Under the pieces are notes generated by a model, which saw only the letters and a list, made by a program, of their open reading frames with translations, was not told the DNA's origin and ran no database searches. DNA of 64,000 nucleotides from Hyposmocoma kahamanoa (Eukaryota; Arthropoda; Insecta; Lepidoptera; Cosmopterigidae), in contig NW_020654748.1 in assembly GCF_003589595.1 (NCBI RefSeq), positions 3,974,439 to 4,038,438 of the forward strand, given 5' to 3'. The translations under genes were made by a program, and so were the position numbers. Shown piece by piece: positions 1 to 11,837 of the stretch (positions are counted from its first letter, which is position 1; the number at the start of each line of letters is the position of its first letter).

Positions 1-477
1 TGCTTATTTGTTGAATACACTGGGATTAAGTCGTTGTGGATTTGTATTGCGTAGATATTGCACAATATTTCTTTACAAAGCAGCATGTCGTCAAAGGTAC
101 GAAGAATTATTTTGGAATAATTAAGGTGAGGCTATGGATAATGATTACCTGCCTGCAGTTTTGTAAGGTAGAGATGTTATGTGGTAGCGTGGTTACCGGC
201 AATAAGAGAAGAACAATTATGTTTCACAATTTGTTAGAGTGGAATATTTAGATTTTTGCAATTACACTCAAGAAACCACTAATATACAAGATGAAATGTT
301 AATACATCTTTTATGTATATTGCGTTTAGGTTTTCGTGATTGTTACACAACGGAAATATAAATTACATTTTCGGAACTAAGTTGTGTTTTCCCTGTAAAG
401 AACTTAAGTCTTATAACTCTGAAGTACACTTGCCTTGCCTGCGAGGCAGAGCTGAGACAGCTGTGTAAAAAAAATCA
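1..477. other. Non-coding, nothing recognised
   Basis: I see only A+T-rich sequence with short chance open frames. No domain, RNA gene or clear repeat boundary is visible before the LINE tail that begins near 478. Confidence 0.4.
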
Positions 478-645
478 ATAACGTAAATTCAAAGTCAAAA
501 TTAAATAATCTTTATTTCACAGGTAAGCAAATTACAAGTGAAATCGTAATACTGATTAAACTACTGCTCATTCGTAAAGCAGAATCCCCTGAGAAGAATG
601 AGCTAGAAAGTCGAGGGGTTGCTCTTTGTAAATATTTGTACAGTC
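478..645 (-). mobile_element. LINE 3' end (UTR remnant)
   Basis: This stretch carries the string CTCATTCGTAAAGCAG, then CCCTGAGAAGAATGAGC and GGGGTTGCTCTTTGTAAAT. The same string occurs at 53690-53810, where it directly follows the end of a reverse-transcriptase-type ORF on the minus strand. It is therefore the 3' untranslated end of the same LINE family, on the minus strand, with no coding part left. Confidence 0.6.
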
Positions 646-772
646 TACATTTATTTCTCTCGTGAGCTTAGGTGTAATTTGATTTGTGGTTGTCTACTTA
701 CGTGTGCGTCCATGGCATCCACGATACAGGGTTTCCCTAGTTCGTGGCTACGTGAGTGAGTGCGTTAAAACA
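641..772 (+). mobile_element. SINE fragment (tRNA-derived family, 3' body)
   Basis: The body shared with the SINEs at 39923, 49290 and 61205 is recognisable: TTTCTCTCGTGAG, TGTAATTTG, GTGTGCGTCCATGGCA and CACGATACAGGGTTTC. The tRNA-like head is absent, so this is a 5'-truncated copy, directly abutting the LINE remnant upstream. Confidence 0.65.
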
Positions 773-1005
773 TCTACGAGAATATGACATTTGTATTATA
801 TAATATGATATTGGACATGACCTTTACAGAATAAGAGAATTTGTCATAATCGTTAACCTTGTGAGTGGGTTGCAGTGATCGTCAAAGCTTAACCAAAGAG
901 TGATTATAGTGAGATAATAATCGCTAAAAATTTCTAACACGGCAGTAATCTCCAGTCGTTGATTCACCTTTTGACTTAATAATGCCATATCTAGTAGTAG
1001 GTTAG

Positions 1006-1252
1006 CTCCTTGTAAAAGAGTACCTCCAGGGATGTACCGTAATGTAACCAGTAGCAGTAAATCAAGCAGTAATGGAGCATTGCTGCATTCCGGTTTTGAA
1101 GGGTATGGGTGCTGGCGTAATTAGAGGCACATGGGACTTGTCAACTTATGTCTCAAGGTGACGGGCGCAGTGGGCGTGCCCCTGAGGTCTTTGAGGTTTG
1201 AAGCACTGAATGGCAGTACAACTCTTATGGACAGGTGTGTTACTTAAGACCT
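1006..1252 (-). repeat. Dispersed repeat family DR1, copy 1 (interrupted)
   Basis: DR1 is the commonest repeat in the window, about 300 bp when complete. Its marks are ACGGGACGAACAAG at one end, CAGAGCTTTAAATCGCAAAGA and TAAGTTGACAAGTCCCATGTG in the body, and CAGTACTTCCCTGGACGAACTC at the other end. Copies lie near 1006, 3943, 4868, 8505, 10500, 23907, 47222, 60650 and 61755. No ORF is present, so it is probably a non-autonomous element of unknown class. This copy is cut by a TIR transposon; its missing end resumes at 3543-3580. Confidence 0.7.
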
Positions 1253-1521
1253 GGGGGCCTACCATAACCATTCCAATAACAATCTTATTTCAATGGAAGC
1301 TTAAAATAAGCTTATTATAACATTAGCCATATTCGTACCATGACAAACCAGTCAACCAAGTAATGTATTATTGCTAAAGTGATTGAAAGAACGAATGATT
1401 TCCTAATATTGTCTATAACTTTCTACAGAATAGGAAATATATAACGCTATTGAACTATATAATGCTATCTCTTTCTTTTTTGATGTTCCGAATTGTCTTA
1501 ACGTAGTATAATAATTAAGTA

Positions 1522-2926
1522 GGGGGACCGGGGCCAGAATTAATAAAAATAATATTTTCAGTTGTAGGTTCAAAACGCGATAACATTCTGACTTCATTTT
1601 TGTGTTAAATGATGCTTAAACTATTCACTTATCATAATCTTGCCATTAGTTTGATAAAAAATGGTTAATTTTTTCAGATATTCATATTTAGTCAGAAAAG
1701 TCGGTTGTTAGTAGGTACTTACCCCGCGTTCGGGGTTACAATTAACGCATCTGAGGTAAGTATTAACAGAAGGGGCAAGAATTAACATACTTGGCTTAAT
1801 CCGTCATTATTAAAACAAAATATTAATTTACAATAATCATATTTTTTATTAAGTTAAATAATTAACATCAGACTTAAAAAGTTGAAACACTTTGCTATAA
1901 CAACAATGTTTCAGCTTTATAAACGAAAAGAAACAAAAAACCAAACAAAACCTNNNNNNNNNNAATTTCTGTTTTTTCTTTCTTCTTCCAGCGCTTGTTT
2001 TTTGGGTGTGTCGGTAAGATTTGATTACAAACTTTCTCGTGGGTTTACGATTCAATTGAATTTGTGGCTGAGATTTTGGCAGAGGTCTTACGATTTCGAT
2101 TAGAAAACATTCTACCACTCATAGTCCAGCAACCGTTTCCCTAGGCATTTATTCTCTCACCTCAGATTCATTTACACTTCAAATTGGTATACAGTACTTA
2201 TATTTTTACATGCTTGAAGGTTCAGCCACTGGTTCACTAGACATTAAATTTGTTATGTCACATAGCCACTTCTACTGCGACTCCTGCTTTCCTCTTTAGC
2301 ACAAATTTGAACAGTGTGACGTAGCGGAGTTGAAATTCTGTGGCTGTTTCCCTGTAGTTTCTTTTCTTCTCCATTATTTCAAGAGCAGCTGACTCGTAAT
2401 CCTTCAAGGAAGTCAAAGCCTTGAGTAGTTTTTCATCCTCATGCTGTAATTTGTAACAAAAAAAAATTGTAAAAGGTATACATAAAATAAAATAATGTAA
2501 AAAAAAATCCAGACTCCCTCTTAATACTAGCCCAACGTCGGGGTAAGAATTAACTAGTTAATACTTGCCCCGTCTGTTTTGTTAATTTTAGCCCCATGGA
2601 TACTTTTTCAATTAAAAAAATCATAGCTAAAAATAATTTACAATGGCATTAATAAAGCCATGTAGTTTTATTGAGAATAAAACCAGCTTATAACACGTAA
2701 TAATAACACGCCAAAATCAATTATTCTGCACTAAAATTAAGAAATCGTAAGGTGAAAAAAATCTTTACCTGCCAAAAATAGACGCACATAACACGCTCCC
2801 ATGACGTACTAATGGCAACTGGTGCGTTTCAACCTGAGCAGCACTGTCGCGGGCACAAATTTGAACAATCGCTAATGTTTTTTAGACAATCACTTGTTAA
2901 TACTTACCCCTGTTAATTAAAGCCCC
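1522..2926 (-). mobile_element. Pogo-like (Tc1/mariner superfamily) deletion derivative
   Basis: This segment is absent from the otherwise matching copy at 46.6 kb. It is bounded by TA on each side (1520-1521 and 2927-2928), as expected for the Tc1/mariner superfamily, and its ends are GGGGG and CCCC. On the minus strand, a piece at 2258-2443 resembles the Psq-type helix-turn-helix of pogo-like transposases (IMEKKRNYRETATEF, then YVTLFKFVLKRKAG). A second piece near 2035-2110 (VRPLPKSQPQ, NRKPTRKF) resembles the basic C-terminal tail of insect pogo-like transposases. The catalytic DDE core is missing, and a 10-N gap lies inside. About ten copies of GTTAAT-N4-R-CCCC cluster near both ends. Confidence 0.55.
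2258..2443 (-). pseudogene. Transposase N-terminal helix-turn-helix remnant
   Basis: The open stretch runs from a good acceptor-like CAG at 2444 to a stop at 2258-2260, about 61 residues, beginning HEDEKLLKALTSL. The middle fits a Psq/pogo helix-turn-helix: a first helix, then RETATEF, then a recognition helix ending in LKRK. The rest of a transposase does not follow. An alternative reading as the last exon of a host gene was considered, but its position inside a TA-flanked insertion makes a transposon origin likelier. Confidence 0.45.
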
Positions 2927-3942
2927 TATTAATATTATTTACATTCAGAGAATTTTAACTGTTAAAAAAGAACAGTATGTAATAATAAAATCTAGTAAAA
3001 TTTCGTTGTTTTCAATTATTTTTCCGCATTTTCATGAAGAAAAATAAATAAAACAAGCTGAGCCTTGATAGTCACGTTGTGAATTCGGAATTATAGTCTA
3101 GTGTCAATTGTTAGAGTCGCCAAGGAGCATACAGATGTCGCTGTCATAATTTTACGAAATAAACATCGCGCATTTTTATTTAACGAGAAATGATTTCCTA
3201 TGTACAATTAAATAAAAAAACAAACAAAATATTGAAGAGATTTATGTAAATAAATAAGTTCAACTTAACTTTTAATTATTACAAATCAATATTTAGACAA
3301 TAAATTCGAAAATAACATCGTTTCCACTGCATCGGAGTAATTATATTAAGATTGTGACATTTGACATAAGAACAATATTACTTGAATGTTAAAGTCGCGT
3401 CATAGTACGAATGAATAGTTACAAAACTGCCAATAAAACATCATAGTTTAACATTATAATAAGCTTACTTTAAGCGCGTCTTGGTACGAAAAGTCAAGGT
3501 AAGGTTAAAGTAACATTGTTTTAAGAGGTTGTGGTAGGCCCTAGGTGCACGACTTGTCGCCCTGTCACTTGATGTTATAAAAAAAATCTGCAAAATGACA
3601 ATTTTTCAAGAGGGAGATTTAAAGATTCCGCGAACGAAATTATTTGATAGCTTTTTTTACGCTTAAATAGGAGAGTTATAAAATTTCAATATAAATAGAT
3701 AATTTATTTCATGTAGTTATTATTTTTGTGTCTTGCATTTGATAAAAGCACTATTGACGTATGATCACCCGTGGCTTTGATATTTTATTTAAATTACTTT
3801 TTAAAAATGTATTTTGTACTTTCGCGATGTCCGGTTAATGGTAATGATTAATGTTTGGAAATTTGTATTTTAAATAAATGAGATTCCTATTCCGAAATTC
3901 CGTATTTTGCATTTTCTATATTGTATATGTTTATAATATTAA

Positions 3943-4218
3943 GATGAGACGAACGAGTTGTGCGCCTGGTGGTAAGCTATACGCCTGTCCATAACAGTTA
4001 CAGTGCCACTCAGAGCTTTAAATCGCAAAGATATGAGGGGCACTGCCACTGCGCATATCACCTTCAGACTTAAGTTGACAAGTCCCATGTGCTGTAATTT
4101 CACCAGCACCCTTACCCTTGAAAGCCGGAAAGCAGTAAAGTTCACATTACTGCTTGGCAGTAGAAGTAGGTAAGGTGGCAGTACTTCCCTGGACGAACTC
4201 TCTCAGACGGAGTTCTAT
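3943..4218 (+). repeat. DR1 repeat, near-complete copy
   Basis: Runs from GAGACGAACGAGTTGTGCGCC through the internal CAGAGCTTTAAATCGCAAAG to CAGTACTTCCCTGGACGAACTC, matching the family consensus over nearly its whole length. It is one of the most complete copies and is useful for defining the ends. Confidence 0.7.
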
Positions 4219-4867
4219 TACTATTGAATATGTAAGAAAGTATTCTGTAATTTATATTTTAATTAAGTCATAGCATGTATTTTGTTCAGCCTTGAATGTA
4301 TGTATGAAAGACGTAGAAGCAAATAGTTAGCGGGATTTAATGGAATATTTATAGCTTTATATTTAAATTTGACTATCACTTAATGGTACGTGGTATGGAG
4401 TAGAGCCGCTAGAGACAGAGAAAGGTGGAAGCACCCGGAGGAGGCTTCTTGATGAATGTATTTTGATAATTATTTGATATTCACGAAATTGATAGAAACA
4501 ACAACAAAATGCTACCACTAAAATGTATTGCCATGGATTTATGTCAGAAACATATAAAAATGTGTCAAATGTCAATCTAAAGAAAGTCGCAAACCAACTC
4601 GCTTTCCCAAAGATTTTTCTTCGTGTTTATGGTTTCCACACTTAGTCGTTTCTAGTAAAAAGTTTAAGACGTAATAGAATAATGGTATTATATGTATATC
4701 GGCAAATTATCATGATAAATATCAAAGAAAATAACTATCTTAATAATTTAGAGCCCTGTATTTATCGCTGAAATCGCAGAAATATACTAACTACCTATCT
4801 GAGAAAACTATTGAGTCTCTAAATAACGTTTAACTTTATTCGAAATCGAAGATTTTTTATGGTACCA

Positions 4868-4962
4868 AGTGACTAGACGAGCAAGTGCCTCTGGTGGTAA
4901 GTGACACGCTTATCCATAACAGTTGCAGTGGCACTCGTAGCTTTAAATCGCAAAGATCGATC
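4868..4962 (+). repeat. DR1 repeat, 5' half
   Basis: Only the first part of the family is present, from GTGACTAGACGAGCAAG to TTTAAATCGCAAAGATC. The match then stops abruptly. Confidence 0.6.
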
Positions 4963-5779
4963 GATTGACTGATACGTAATTAAAATATTAAATTAAGAAT
5001 AAAATAAATAGAAAATAAATTGTAGTATGCGTCTAACATTATAAGTTTTATCCTGTTTTGTAAAGTCTGAAATAAAGCTTTATTATTATTAACATCATGA
5101 TACTGTTCTATTATATGTGTGGTAACTTATAATAAGTATCGTAAAGTACTTAACGGTATACAAAAGTAAGTTATATGCAATAGTGTAAGATATTGGATAT
5201 GGTAAACCAACTTGAAATCTAGGTCCTTTCCTACTTACATTCGCAACTATCTATCAGATGCGCTGCATGAGTTGTATAAGACATTGCAACATATACAGCA
5301 CTCACTCTTATGTGCATTATTATTATTTTTTTATGTAAAGTAACCTACATACAGTGGTACAATCATTGTAACGTCTTTTTTCTTCTTGACCAACAACCAG
5401 CGGTTTTAATGTTGTGATTACGTAGGCAGTTAAAACATGTATAGTCGAGGGTTTAGTGATAACTGATAACTTTATAGAATATGATTTAATAACATCTTGA
5501 ATTGTGACAGTGTCTATGACAATTTTAAGTTTCTTAAAGCGTCTTTAACTGCGTTTTGTGATCTATTTGCGAGGATATAAACGTAGATGTTATAAAGTCC
5601 TAAATATTGATTAATAAAATTGGCTCATTAATCACTGCAAACATTATTAGTGACGTCAATGACATAACCTTTGTATACTTAGTGCGTATGAAATCGATCC
5701 ATCGATGTAGTTTATTTATATTATAAGACGCTCGACCAGTTTTTTTGCTCGTATTTAGTATGTAGGTAGTTTTAGTCAT

Positions 5780-6195
5780 TAAGGGGCAACGTAGGAGCTT
5801 CTATAATAAGATTCCGAGTGATAATCAAAATTTGCCATTTACGAGGTTTAAAACTTTATTGTAAAGGTTATTATACAGCTTCTGAGTATTTGGATGACAA
5901 AAATTCGTAGTAGTGGCTCGTTCAGCTCTTATAGATTGGTAGTTCGTTATTATTATGTTATCATTAGATTGCCCTGAGTTATTGAATATGTTGCTATTTA
6001 ATACCCCTTGTAGGTTGCTCAGGAAAAGCGTTTACAACTTTTTGCCGTACCAGTTTCAAAAACGAATCTCAGTCATTTCACTCTTTCGTCAAGGCTCTGC
6101 AGGACGTATAACTTGCTTTCCAAATCACATGATTTGGACATTGGTCTTGGTTTAAACAGTTACAAAAGAAGGCTGGGTGATATTATAAATACATA
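5780..6195 (+). mobile_element. LINE reverse-transcriptase C-terminal remnants
   Basis: The plus strand from about 5780 reads [22 protein letters not shown], the tail of the LINE family also seen on the minus strand at 53690-54120. From 5955 another tail follows: CPELLNMLLFNTPCRLLRKS and later, in a second frame, NSYKRRLGDIINT. These short aromatic and basic tails are typical of insect non-LTR reverse transcriptases. Frameshifts and stops make them dead copies. Confidence 0.55.
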
Positions 6196-6547
6196 AATTA
6201 CATTTCAATTAATTTTATAGTACTTAGTAAATTCTCCCAAATTTATATTTTAATATTTTTAAATTTAAATTTTTGTGTATATCGATTTTATAAGTAGATA
6301 GATTAATTATATATTGGCATAATTTAAAACAACAATAATTTTGTTAATATTTCATAGCGTATTGTTGTCATTGCATGCTGTGATGTTCCTTAAGTGTAGA
6401 AGCACTTAGTTTTAAGCTATTATTTTCGATATTTAATGTGTAGTGTTTTTCTATATGGAATGTCCTGAATAAATATATAAATAATCTCGACTTATGATGT
6501 GTGAAATTAATATTGTAAACGATAAACGTATTTCAATGTGGGTATAT

Positions 6548-6660
6548 TTATAAAGAGCGACCCTTAGAGTTTCTTGCTCCTTCTTCTCAGAGTTTAATCA
6601 TTATGACGATGTCAAGTGTAATTTACTTATCTATGAAATAAAGAATTATTTGAGTTTTGG
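6548..6660 (+). mobile_element. LINE 3' UTR remnant
   Basis: Carries AGAGCGACCCTTAGAG, TTTCTTGCTCC and TTCTTCTCAG, then CTATGAAATAAAGAATTATTT. This is the reverse complement of the LINE 3' end at 478-645 and 53690-53810. It is probably the 3' end belonging to the remnant at 5780. Confidence 0.5.
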
Positions 6661-7267
6661 TTTAGTCTGTAGACTGTAGTACATGCACATGTAAGTAAAT
6701 GTAAACTTTCAATATGTTTGCCTAATATTTGGGTGGATAAAACGAAACTATTAGTTTGTTACATGTCAAATCCTATATACATCCTGTGTTTTTTTCAAAT
6801 AAACAATTATGAAAAAGGTTCAGTGGTGCAGATCGAATTCAGGACCTCTCGACTAACAGATTCACTGCATAGTTGCTGTTGCTGAAAGTTCTATGGAACC
6901 TGTAAGATGTTTTGATGTTTTTTTACATCGCTATAAAAATACGCTGAAGTAATGACAAAAAACTCTTTGCGTGGTACTGTGTACTATTTGGACGCAATTT
7001 TATAGAAACATTATGTCAACGCGCGTTCTGTGTGTTAATATCGTGATCGTAATGGCAACGGAATGAAATTACTAACAACTATATTATTAAGTAGATAAGT
7101 GACATACTATTGCGGTTGTACATTTTCAGTTATTATATATGATATTTTACATCTCAATTTCGAAGCGTCTTAAATATATTTACGTTTTAATAGAAATCTT
7201 AAATATAAAAATACTATATTTTTTTTCTAATTTTGTTAACTTAACGGGTTAGGTTAGATTAGTAGAT

Positions 7268-7995
7268 ATTATATTTCCAGTGGGTCGATAGGAGACACGG
7301 GCTCCCAACGTACCGGCTTGTGCAGGTACTGTCCGGGCACGGCTGCTTCGGGCACTACTTGCACAAAGTCGCCAAGAGGGAGGCCTCAACGTCCTCCCAT
7401 GAGTGCGGCGATGCGGACTATACGGCAAAACACACCTTAGAGGTGTGCAATCGCTGGAGTGCGCAACGCAAGCTCTGGTAGCGACTATAGGGGAAGATCT
7501 CTCGCTGCCTAGCGTGGTATCTGCCATGCTAAGCGACGAGGAATCGTGAGAGGCAGTGGTCTTCTTTTGCCAGGAGGTCATCTCGCAAAAGGAAGCCGCG
7601 CAACGGGTGCGCGAATTCGCAGTCGACGCGAACCCGCTCCGGCGCAGGCGGCGGGGAAGAAGGCGAGTGCAGTTCGCTGCTCGCCTAATTCCTTAGTGAG
7701 GCCAGTGGACAAGAGACGGGGATCCCTTGCCCGCATTGCACGGTCTCACCCGTCTAGGGGGATGGGTTAAGCGACCGACCCTCCCCTCTTTAGCGCGGGA
7801 AATTTGGCAAAAGCCAAGGTGGCCGGGGGCATCGTTGTGGTAGAATCCTCGGGATCCCACGGTGCCCACAACACCCGGCCAAGAGGGTGCGCCGGGGGTT
7901 GATAGTAGGTATGCCCTCCATCGGAGGGTCAGTCTCACATAACCCTCGAGCCTTCCCGGGCTCCTTAAAACATTTCCCCCGATAAAAAAAAAGAA
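7268..7995 (+). mobile_element. R1-like non-LTR retrotransposon, 5'-truncated 3' end
   Basis: A G+C-rich island stands out from its A+T-rich surroundings. The plus strand reads VLSGHGCFGHYLHKVAKRE, then a Cys-His cluster (HECGDADYTAKHTLEVC, a C-x8-H-x4-C spacing), which is the zinc-knuckle tail of R1-clade reverse transcriptases. Two in-frame stops follow, then a G+C-rich 3' UTR and an A-rich end near 7980-8000. It is a dead copy lacking the reverse transcriptase core. Confidence 0.7.
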
Positions 7996-7999
7996 AAAA

Positions 8000-8504
8000 G
8001 TAGATCTTATATTTAATAAAGACTGAACAATAAATTAAACTATGTTTCCATTACATTTCTAGCATTTTCAGGTTATATTTGTAAAGAAAAATGGCGGTAT
8101 CGTCTGTAACTCTTAATTATTCCGATATCTCTATATTACCACTTAAAAGCACTATTTAATCTCAGTCTAGTGCTCTAAGAGCTAAAAAGATAAATCACAA
8201 CCTAGTTTTTATCTTTTAGTTTAAGCAGTCTTAAACACACTGAATCAGCTTTTGGTGATATACGAGTAGTAGGGTCTCTTGTACATCGAACATCTTAAAA
8301 GGGCTATAAGAGTCAGTAACGTTCACACATAATTATTAATACAAGAATCGAACACTAACACACAGAAAAAATGCCTTCGATCCGGCCGGATTCAAACCGA
8401 CGTCTTCTAGCAAACCGTGTCTAATGCTATGCCAACTAACAACTAATCCACGGAACGAACTGGCGGACCTTACGAATTTTTCTATGAGCTTGTTGCAGAT
8501 TTAT
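8000..8504. other. Non-coding, nothing recognised
   Basis: No gene, RNA or clear element was found between the R1-like 3' end and the DR1 copy at 8505. Around 8385-8460 there is a moderately G+C-rich stretch of unknown origin. Confidence 0.3.
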
Positions 8505-8692
8505 TAGCTGTAGAGCTCCTTGTGAAAGAGTTCGTCCAGGGAAGTACTACCACCTTATCTATTTCTGCCGCCAAGCAGTAATGTCAGCATTACTGTGTTC
8601 CGGTTTTGAAGCGTAAGGGTGCTGGTGAAATTACAGGCACATGGAACTTGTCAACTTATGTCTCATGGGTGACGGGCGCAGTAATAATTTAA
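8505..8692 (-). repeat. DR1 repeat, 3'-side portion
   Basis: In reverse orientation it runs from GAGCTCCTTGTGAAAGAGTTC through GTAATGTCAGCATTACTG to GGTGACGGGCGCAGT, then stops. The half containing CAGAGCTTTAAATC is missing. Confidence 0.65.
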
Positions 8693-10499
8693 GGACGTTG
8701 TTGTATATGTGAGTAGAGTTGTATGGATGGAAGCGATTCCACTTATATTTTGCTGTTAAACAACTTCAATTTACATGCAATTTTGCTTTCGTATATTTTG
8801 TATTGCAGCGATGACAGGTTTCTTTCTCTATACGCGCTAACAAGGTCAATGTAGAGAAAAAAAATGAGGAGGATTTTTTAATTTATTGGTTTTGGCAACA
8901 AGCCCAGCAACGTAAACTAGTTTTATAAATAAAATTTAAAAATACACACGAAAAGGTGATGATGTGATGTTGTACGTATACGTATTTACACTTACGTATC
9001 ATTATCAAAATAAAATTATTATAGTTTATATTTACGTTACTGATTAACTTCCGAAGTGCTCTTTTAATAGGATAATGTTAAAAAATAATACTAATTGAAC
9101 AAAAAAAAATGCAATGTAGTAATGAAATATTAGGAAAAATATGAATTATGAAATTAAAAGAAAAGTAAATAAAGTAAAATTTTCAACGCTTCAAAAGCAT
9201 CTTGGGGAGTTCTGAGGAGCTGATCATCTTTTTAAAGGCACCTTAATTGCGCTATTTATATGAAACAAAAAAATAAATGATTTAAATCTGAAAATCAACT
9301 ATTACAAAAGAAGCAAGACGAGTTGAATTGTCATTTAAGTCTTCTTAAATGTGCAGAAAATTTACTATGACCAATGCGTAACCTACACAATTGAGTAATA
9401 TATGGTGTTCCTAAATATAATGGCATTCTTTTCGAACCAAGTTTTATTTGAAGGTATTATCTGAATCGCAGCCAACCGTTTGCCTTTGACATTTTTATAA
9501 TTGTGTATGGACATGGATCCTTAAAGGATGGAAAAAAAGGATCACATAATATATTTAATAGGAAGGAATAATAACTTTTTAAAAAATCTGTGTAAAATGA
9601 CAAAAATTTTTTGGAACATAATCTTTGTTCCTGCAAAGTCGTTCCGTTTCATGCTGACTTTCATATCCCAACGTAATTAATGCAATCTTTTGTAATACGT
9701 CGTATGACTGAACAATAAGTTACGAAGATTCAATAACGTTCCACTCGTATGTCACTTTATTGTTCAATTAAAAAAACCAATCTTGTTTTACAGGTTTGTA
9801 TTCACTTCAACGAAACTTATGTATATAATAAATTATGAAACATTATTATATATCGTTAGCTAAATTCGTAAACCTCATTAATGTAAATTTTAAAGAAGCA
9901 CCAAAACGGTATTACTTGAAATAATTCTGTGACAATCTATGATTATACCTTTATTTTATGACTAAAAAAAGGTATATTTTAAGCTTTAATTGCTCGATAT
10001 TTAGCTTGAAGTGTAAAAAAAGGGAATTACATCTAAAAATGAAGTTACGACTTTTGCAAATGTAGCCTGCGATATAGTGTTGTTAGTAATAAGTTTTTAA
10101 GCACTTGGAGTAGTTTGCAAATAGATTATGGAATTGAATAATTGAGTTTTCTAAATTAGTCTTTAAGAGGTTGCAGTGCAATGCTACATGCATTTATGAA
10201 ACTCTACCGCAAGATACTTACAAAATGCAATAAAGTAACTTGTATACTTAAGAGTTTTGACATACTTATGTAATGTTGTAATTTGTTAAACTCTGCCGAT
10301 TATTTCTGCAACTCTATATCGAGTATAGAAAATAAGGATTCGTTACCACACAGGTGGTAAATCTAATAAATATTTTTTATTATAATATTAAGTGTTTACT
10401 CCAAAATGCCAATAGATGGCGTGGGCATCGAAATAAAACACGCAAGCGTTTTGTTCACTTCAAACCCATGTATAACATGCATGTTTTTTATTTGATAGC
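8693..10499. other. Non-coding, nothing recognised
   Basis: About 1.8 kb of A+T-rich sequence with no long open frame, no splice-bounded coding stretch and no repeat that I could pair with another part of the window. It lies downstream of the visible end of EIF2B3 and could contain its missing last exon, but I could not recognise it. Confidence 0.35.
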
Positions 10500-11262
10500 A
10501 AGCGATGGGACGAACAAGTCGTGCGCCCGTTGGTATCCGACACGCCTGTCCATAGCAGTTGCAGTGTCACTCAGAGCTAGGAATGGGTAATATAGCTTTT
10601 TCTGAATATCGTATCGAAACTATATATCAATATTCGAAATCGGATTTCGAAACTATATATTTTCTGAAACTATCTAATCATGGATACAGCCCGCGTGCGC
10701 GCTGCGTTGATATATTGCCGTTAGTGATATTCGGAATCAGATTTCGAAACTGTATATTATTGGATATAGTTTTACAAGAGCAATGCAGGCCAATGTTAGT
10801 ATATAGTTTCGAAGACGCAGAAAAAATGGTTTCGCGTTGACGTCCACTCAGTGAATATCAGATACGAAGCAATATCGGTATATAGTTTGGAAAATATATG
10901 ATTTCGTGGTGGTATCCATTCGGTAATTGCTCGGCTTGATTCGGCATCGCTATAAAATACGCGATGTGGAGCAATATCGATATATAGTTTCTAAGATACA
11001 CGATATCGGCTATTCCATATTGCCACAATATATAGTTTCAATAACTATATACGATTTGTAACGCCCATTCCTGCTCAGAGCTTTAAATCGCAAAGAAGGG
11101 CACTGCCACCGCGCCCGTCACCCTGAGACATACGTCGACAAGTGTCATGTATCTATAATTTCACCAGCACCCTTACCCTTTAAAATCGGAACGTTGTAAT
11201 ACTCACATTGCCGGCAAAAATAGGTAGGGTGGCAGTACTTCCCTTGACTAACTCTTTAAAAT
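10500..11262 (+). repeat. DR1 repeat interrupted by a MITE
   Basis: The first part (10500-10577) and the rest (11074-11262) join into one near-complete DR1 copy when the inserted MITE is removed. The duplicated CTCAGAGC on both sides of the insertion belongs to DR1. Confidence 0.75.
10578..11073. mobile_element. hAT-type MITE (496 bp) with 8-bp target duplication
   Basis: The ends are TAGGAATGGG on the left and CCCATTCCTG on the right, a pair of short inverted repeats that fit the hAT pattern. The 8-bp direct repeat CTCAGAGC flanks it exactly (10570-10577 and 11074-11081). There is no transposase. The interior is packed with variants of CGAAACTATATAT and its complement: direct orientation on the left half, inverted on the right half. 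Such subterminal repeats are usual transposase-binding sites in hAT elements. Confidence 0.8.
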
Positions 11263-11837
11263 TATAGTTAGTTTCTACTCGTTACACTTATTCACAATTA
11301 CATTACTTTGGTACAAGTCAAAATGGAAAAGCATTATACTTACGTGGTGTCGTAATGAGTAAAGATATTTTGAATTTCAATTTATATCCGCAAATTCTGG
11401 GGATACTATTTGGGGCAAAATCAACGTTCACGTTGTTTGAGGTGCATATCTTTTATTATTCAATCTGGTAGTGCAAAACAAAACAGTAGTACCTGCTTTG
11501 CTTTGGAAATAGGTATCGCCACTTGTGTTTAATCAGGACCCCGATTCAGACCTCTTCGATATTTTAACCCAATCGTTCGATTGGATATCGAAATCCTTTT
11601 ATACATATTTTTGAGACTTTAAAGGCCTAAAATATAGAAACGCATTAGTCTTGCATTTAAATTAACAAAATTGAACAAAATCCAGACTTGATTAAAATAA
11701 TAAGAAATTTCCATATTACATTCTTGCCTTGTAAACAATAGGATGTTCGATAACGTCATTCCATAACTGTGTTGGGATCACCAGGTCATGTTTCGACGAC
11801 CTTCATTGATGAGTGGTTTGCACACCAGTTTTCATTG

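Larger units (their letters stand above)
1255..3542. mobile_element. TIR DNA transposon (family T1), copy 1, with nested pogo-like element
   Basis: The ends are inverted: GGGCCTACCATAACC on the left and the complement of GGCCTACCACAACC on the right. Similarity continues inward on both sides, including AAGCTTATTATAA. A second copy at 46335-47218 matches 1258-1519 and 2929-3540 but lacks 1522-2926, which shows that the middle is a later insertion. Without it this copy is about 880 bp, has no ORF and looks non-autonomous. It sits inside a DR1 repeat. Confidence 0.7.

Noticed and set aside
7249..7938. Long open frames on both strands
   Set aside because: They are shadows in the G+C-rich R1-like LINE 3' end. 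Only the plus-strand reading with the Cys-His tail is meaningful, and it carries stops.
9860..9900. Possible EIF2B3 C-terminus (INEV-like residues before a stop)
   Set aside because: Only a few residues resemble the family ending, upstream codons do not continue the beta-helix pattern, and no suitable acceptor is present.
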